From contig CALERO010000172.1 of the NCBI GenBank assembly GCA_937907325.1, forward strand, positions 1 through 50,496: a stretch of DNA of 50,496 nucleotides, written 5' to 3'. The notes beneath the pieces are model-generated. The model was not told where the DNA came from and did not search any database. It worked only from the letters and a program-made list of their open reading frames with translations. Shown here in pieces: positions 48,037 through 50,496 of the stretch (its first letter is position 1; the number at the start of each line of letters is the position of its first letter). Both the position numbers and the translations under genes were made by a program. Origin of the DNA: UBA4716 sp002438865 (GTDB lineage: Bacteria; Bacillota; Clostridia; UBA1381).

Positions 48037-48192
48037 TTATTCAACTCTGTCTATTGCGCTCTCGCCGACTTTTACAGCGTCAGTAAAAGTTTCGGGCGAT
48101 ATAGCGTCGATTATATCACCGCTTGTTTTTATGATGTCGTCCGCATCAAACTTCATTGTTTCCATTTTAGGAGCATTGTATTGTTTTTTCAT
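48037..48192 (-). CDS. Short 51-residue peptide overlapping the beta-helix protein gene
   Basis: The small gene starts with ATG 48192, whose A overlaps the TAA of the upstream gene (TAATG), and ends at TAA 48037. The product begins KKQYNAPKMETMKFDADDI and continues IKTSGD, then an acidic end. Short proteins of the form MKK-Y-xPxxExxxFxxxDxIxTSG are frequent in gut Clostridia and some resemble RiPP precursors, but no maturation enzyme is nearby. The function is unknown. Confidence 0.6.
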   Translation of the reverse strand: MKKQYNAPKMETMKFDADDIIKTSGDIIDAISPETFTDAVKVGESAIDRVE

Positions 48193-50315
48193 TATTCAGC
48201 ACCTCCCGGAGTATATCCCGTAAATCTCTTGTTCCAGTTTACAGAGCATTTCACAACCTCCGACCATACCTTGCCGGCGGCTGTTTTTATGTAAGCAATG
48301 GCATAGCAGTTGTTTGTGTCGCCGGCGCCGATGTTTGTTACGTCACCGTAGAATACGTTTATTGCGCCCTCTTTCGATACAACCGTTCCCGACACTTCTG
48401 CGGTGGGATTTTCAGCCTTGCTGAACTTAATTCCCGCCTCGGTAATATCGGTTAATGACGGATTTACTCTGAAAGAAAATCTCATTACGCCGTACTTTTT
48501 GCCGTCAGCCTCGTAGAAGCCGGAGTCCGTAAGCGTATCCCAAGCAGTAACTACATTTGATATAATTGCTGTTTCATTTGCCGGAATCTTCTTTTTAACC
48601 GCAGCTGTGCCGTTAGGGTACAGAACATCAACTATGACATCGGCATTATTATTCTTTATTGTAGCCGTCGCAAGATTCGATGTCTTTCCCGTTTCACCTG
48701 TGCCTACACGAACCTGACCATTAGCCGGAGTATTGGAATTGTTATAAACAAATTCGCATCCGTCAACAGTAAGATTAACAGTTGCTCCCTTACCCGACGA
48801 TATAATACCAATCGGTGCACGCTCTGATTCCCATTTTTCATAAGTGCCGTCTGTTACAGAACAATTTGTAAATGTGCTGTCTTTTACGGCTACATTTAAT
48901 TCATCTGTTAATTTATTATTGACCTTAATCGGCTCAATAATATTGTCGAATTTTGTGTTTTCTATTTCGATTGTACCTTTTGTGTTTGTGAAAACAGTCG
49001 TTCTGCTTGCTTTCGTTGTGCCGTCAAAAGAACAATTATTTATTTTATAATTGTTTGTTCCTTTTTCACCGCCGATATATACTTCAAACATATCTTCGCA
49101 GTTATTAAATTCAAGGTCGATTGTAAAATCCGAATTTCTCCAACCCCATGCGCCAATGCCTTTAACATTATTTACAACAACTTTTATATTTTGAGTAAGC
49201 GTACAATCACCATTGTTAGTTGCATCGTGCGTATTCATGTCGAAACTCAAATCGCCGTCACCGGAAGATATATATGCACCGTTACCGTTTATTGTAAGAT
49301 TTTTGGTGACTCCTGCGTGTACTAAATTACCCAAATCGGCTCCTGCTACACAGTCGATTGTAATGTCATTTTCCGGCATATCCTTTGTAGCTTTGATTGC
49401 AGCCTGAAGTGTTGTGAAATACTTATCGCCTATTGATGCAACTGCTTTTTTAGTAACAGAGCTTATATCATCATCAGTTGTAACATTATTTGAAGCAACT
49501 ATGATAACAGCGTCAGCTCCGGTAACAATACTTCCCTTAGTGCAGCTTTTTACATCTACAACGGCATTTTTCGCAATAGTAAGCTCCTTGCCATATTTGT
49601 TTTCAATGGCGCTGGTGCAATTTGATACTGTTATTTTTCCATCAATAACTCCGCCACAATTTTTAAACGCTGCATTAGTGTTGTCATTCATGCTAACAGA
49701 TGATTTATCATCTATAATAAGGTTGGATATTGAAACAAATCCTCTGTGAACATTAGATGCAGTTATTTCAGTATTTTCAATACTTACATTTTTACCGTCA
49801 GTTATAATGTTGGAACACGTTGAACTGTCAGACTTATTTTTGTTGGTGATATTCATTGCCGAGTTTTTTATTTCAGCATCGGAATTTCCATTGAGATCGA
49901 TAATGGAATATCCGGTTACACCGTCTGCGTTCAATGTTATTTCATCTAATACAAGTTTAGCCGAATCCCACATCCAAATAAAGCCGGTGCTTGTTTGAGG
50001 TCCAACCTCTATGGTTCCGTTTTTAAAGGTTACATCAGAGCTGAACAGATTGTCACCGTTTAAAGATAAAGTATGTCCGTCCAAATCAAATGTAAGAGCA
50101 ACTTTCGGTTCGAACTCCAAATCTCTGTCATATGCTTCTTTTGAAATATCCGCAGTGAGTTTGATTGTATCTCCGGCTGTTGCATTTGCTATGACTGTTT
50201 TTAATTCACTAAAAGTACCGGCTGTGGTTTCACCGTCGGCAAAAACCGGAAGTGCCATAGTACCGAGTACCATTGCGGCAGACATAATGCCTGCCAAAAG
50301 TTTTTTACCCTTCAT
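48192..50315 (-). CDS. Large exported beta-helix-like surface protein
   Basis: This 707-residue protein has a signal peptide (KKLLAGIMSAAMVLGTMALP). A long body of short repeated strands follows, rich in Asn, Thr and Asp (FDLDGHTLSLNGDNLFSSDV; INNCSFDGTTKASRTTVF; VAVKDSTFTNCSVTDGTYE), as in right-handed parallel beta-helices. The last 150 residues form a different beta domain ending VKCSVNWNKRFTGYTPGGAE. No catalytic residues of pectate lyases can be singled out, so adhesion or polysaccharide binding is as likely as enzymatic action. No SLH or LPXTG anchor is seen. Confidence 0.75.
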   Translation of the reverse strand: MKGKKLLAGIMSAAMVLGTMALPVFADGETTAGTFSELKTVIANATAGDTIKLTADISKEAYDRDLEFEPKVALTFDLDGHTLSLNGDNLFSSDVTFKNGTIEVGPQTSTGFIWMWDSAKLVLDEITLNADGVTGYSIIDLNGNSDAEIKNSAMNITNKNKSDSSTCSNIITDGKNVSIENTEITASNVHRGFVSISNLIIDDKSSVSMNDNTNAAFKNCGGVIDGKITVSNCTSAIENKYGKELTIAKNAVVDVKSCTKGSIVTGADAVIIVASNNVTTDDDISSVTKKAVASIGDKYFTTLQAAIKATKDMPENDITIDCVAGADLGNLVHAGVTKNLTINGNGAYISSGDGDLSFDMNTHDATNNGDCTLTQNIKVVVNNVKGIGAWGWRNSDFTIDLEFNNCEDMFEVYIGGEKGTNNYKINNCSFDGTTKASRTTVFTNTKGTIEIENTKFDNIIEPIKVNNKLTDELNVAVKDSTFTNCSVTDGTYEKWESERAPIGIISSGKGATVNLTVDGCEFVYNNSNTPANGQVRVGTGETGKTSNLATATIKNNNADVIVDVLYPNGTAAVKKKIPANETAIISNVVTAWDTLTDSGFYEADGKKYGVMRFSFRVNPSLTDITEAGIKFSKAENPTAEVSGTVVSKEGAINVFYGDVTNIGAGDTNNCYAIAYIKTAAGKVWSEVVKCSVNWNKRFTGYTPGGAE

Positions 50316-50496
50316 TAAAATCCCTCTTTCTTAAATATTTTCTATGTGCTGTACGCACATATTCGCAAGGATACCCCCTTGTTAATATATAATTACCCGA
50401 CAAAATCGGCTAATTACCTTTAATAAATAAAACATATAGCCACATAATGTAAATTATGTTGCAAACTCAATGTATACATATAAAACTATTTTTATT
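50316..50496 (-). promoter_or_regulatory. Structured leader of the beta-helix protein gene
   Basis: AT-rich 5' region. Inverted repeats include TATGTGC-5-GCACATA (50343-50361), CAAGG/CCTTG (50366-50370 and 50377-50381) and ACATAAT-4-ATTATGT (50442-50459). AGAGGGA is the ribosome binding site. No known riboswitch class was recognised and no clear consensus promoter was found. Confidence 0.4.

Overview
The window comes from a spore-forming, Gram-positive anaerobe of the class Clostridia. Signs are the spoIIAA-spoIIAB-sigF sporulation operon, a dipicolinate synthase A relative, S-layer homology (SLH) and copper-amine-oxidase-N-like 'stalk' domains on exported proteins, A/G-rich ribosome binding sites, sigma-A promoters with 17-bp spacers, and a glycyl-radical, oxygen-sensitive metabolism. 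Species cannot be fixed from the sequence alone. No rRNA, tRNA, CRISPR array or IS element was seen. No gene-free stretch exceeds 300 bases.

Layout. (1) 118-1594 (-): spoIIA operon behind a sigma-H-like promoter. (2) 1708-6027 (+): a BlaI repressor, an M56 (BlaR1-type) membrane protease that stops before its last membrane segment, two tandem paralogues carrying that missing segment plus different exported domains, and a stalk-domain protein. (3) 6086-13211: enolase, a lytic transglycosylase/stalk protein, an AraC regulator coupled to an SLH surface protein, and a GH3 beta-glucosidase. (4) 13322-28581: a compact siphovirus-type structural cassette (terminase, portal, scaffold, capsid, connectors, tail with a canonical -1 frameshift site, fibres, holin, amidase). 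It faces a divergent LexA/CI-like repressor across an operator-rich promoter region. No integrase or replication genes are visible. (5) 28646-29455: a dpaA-like gene whose 3' end is lost in a terminator. (6) 29436-43735 (-): a glycyl-radical-enzyme bacterial microcompartment (BMC) locus for fucose/rhamnose-derived 1,2-propanediol. (7) 43865-46938: a parvulin-type foldase, coaBC and a membrane protein. (8) 47100-50496: small proteins, a stalk protein, a 51-residue peptide gene and a large exported beta-helix-like protein.

How the genes work together. In the BMC, a class II aldolase (FucA-like) would release lactaldehyde. A zinc alcohol dehydrogenase would reduce it to 1,2-propanediol. The B12-independent glycyl radical dehydratase, switched on by its radical-SAM activase, would give propionaldehyde. 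PduP and PduL would convert that to propionyl-CoA and propionyl-phosphate, and PduS/PduT would move electrons through the shell. Two BMC-H, one PduU-like, two BMC-T and one BMC-P gene build the shell, and several cargo enzymes carry encapsulation-peptide-like helices. A DeoR-family regulator closes the cluster. The sugar isomerase, the kinase and a propionate kinase are not in the window.

Most worth following up: the split M56 protease with two sensor-like polypeptides sharing a purified-by-selection anchor; the integrase-less phage cassette directly controlled by a self-cleaving repressor; and, in the BMC, an in-frame fusion of an unknown domain to the alcohol dehydrogenase and a Cys/His-rich linker in the aldolase.
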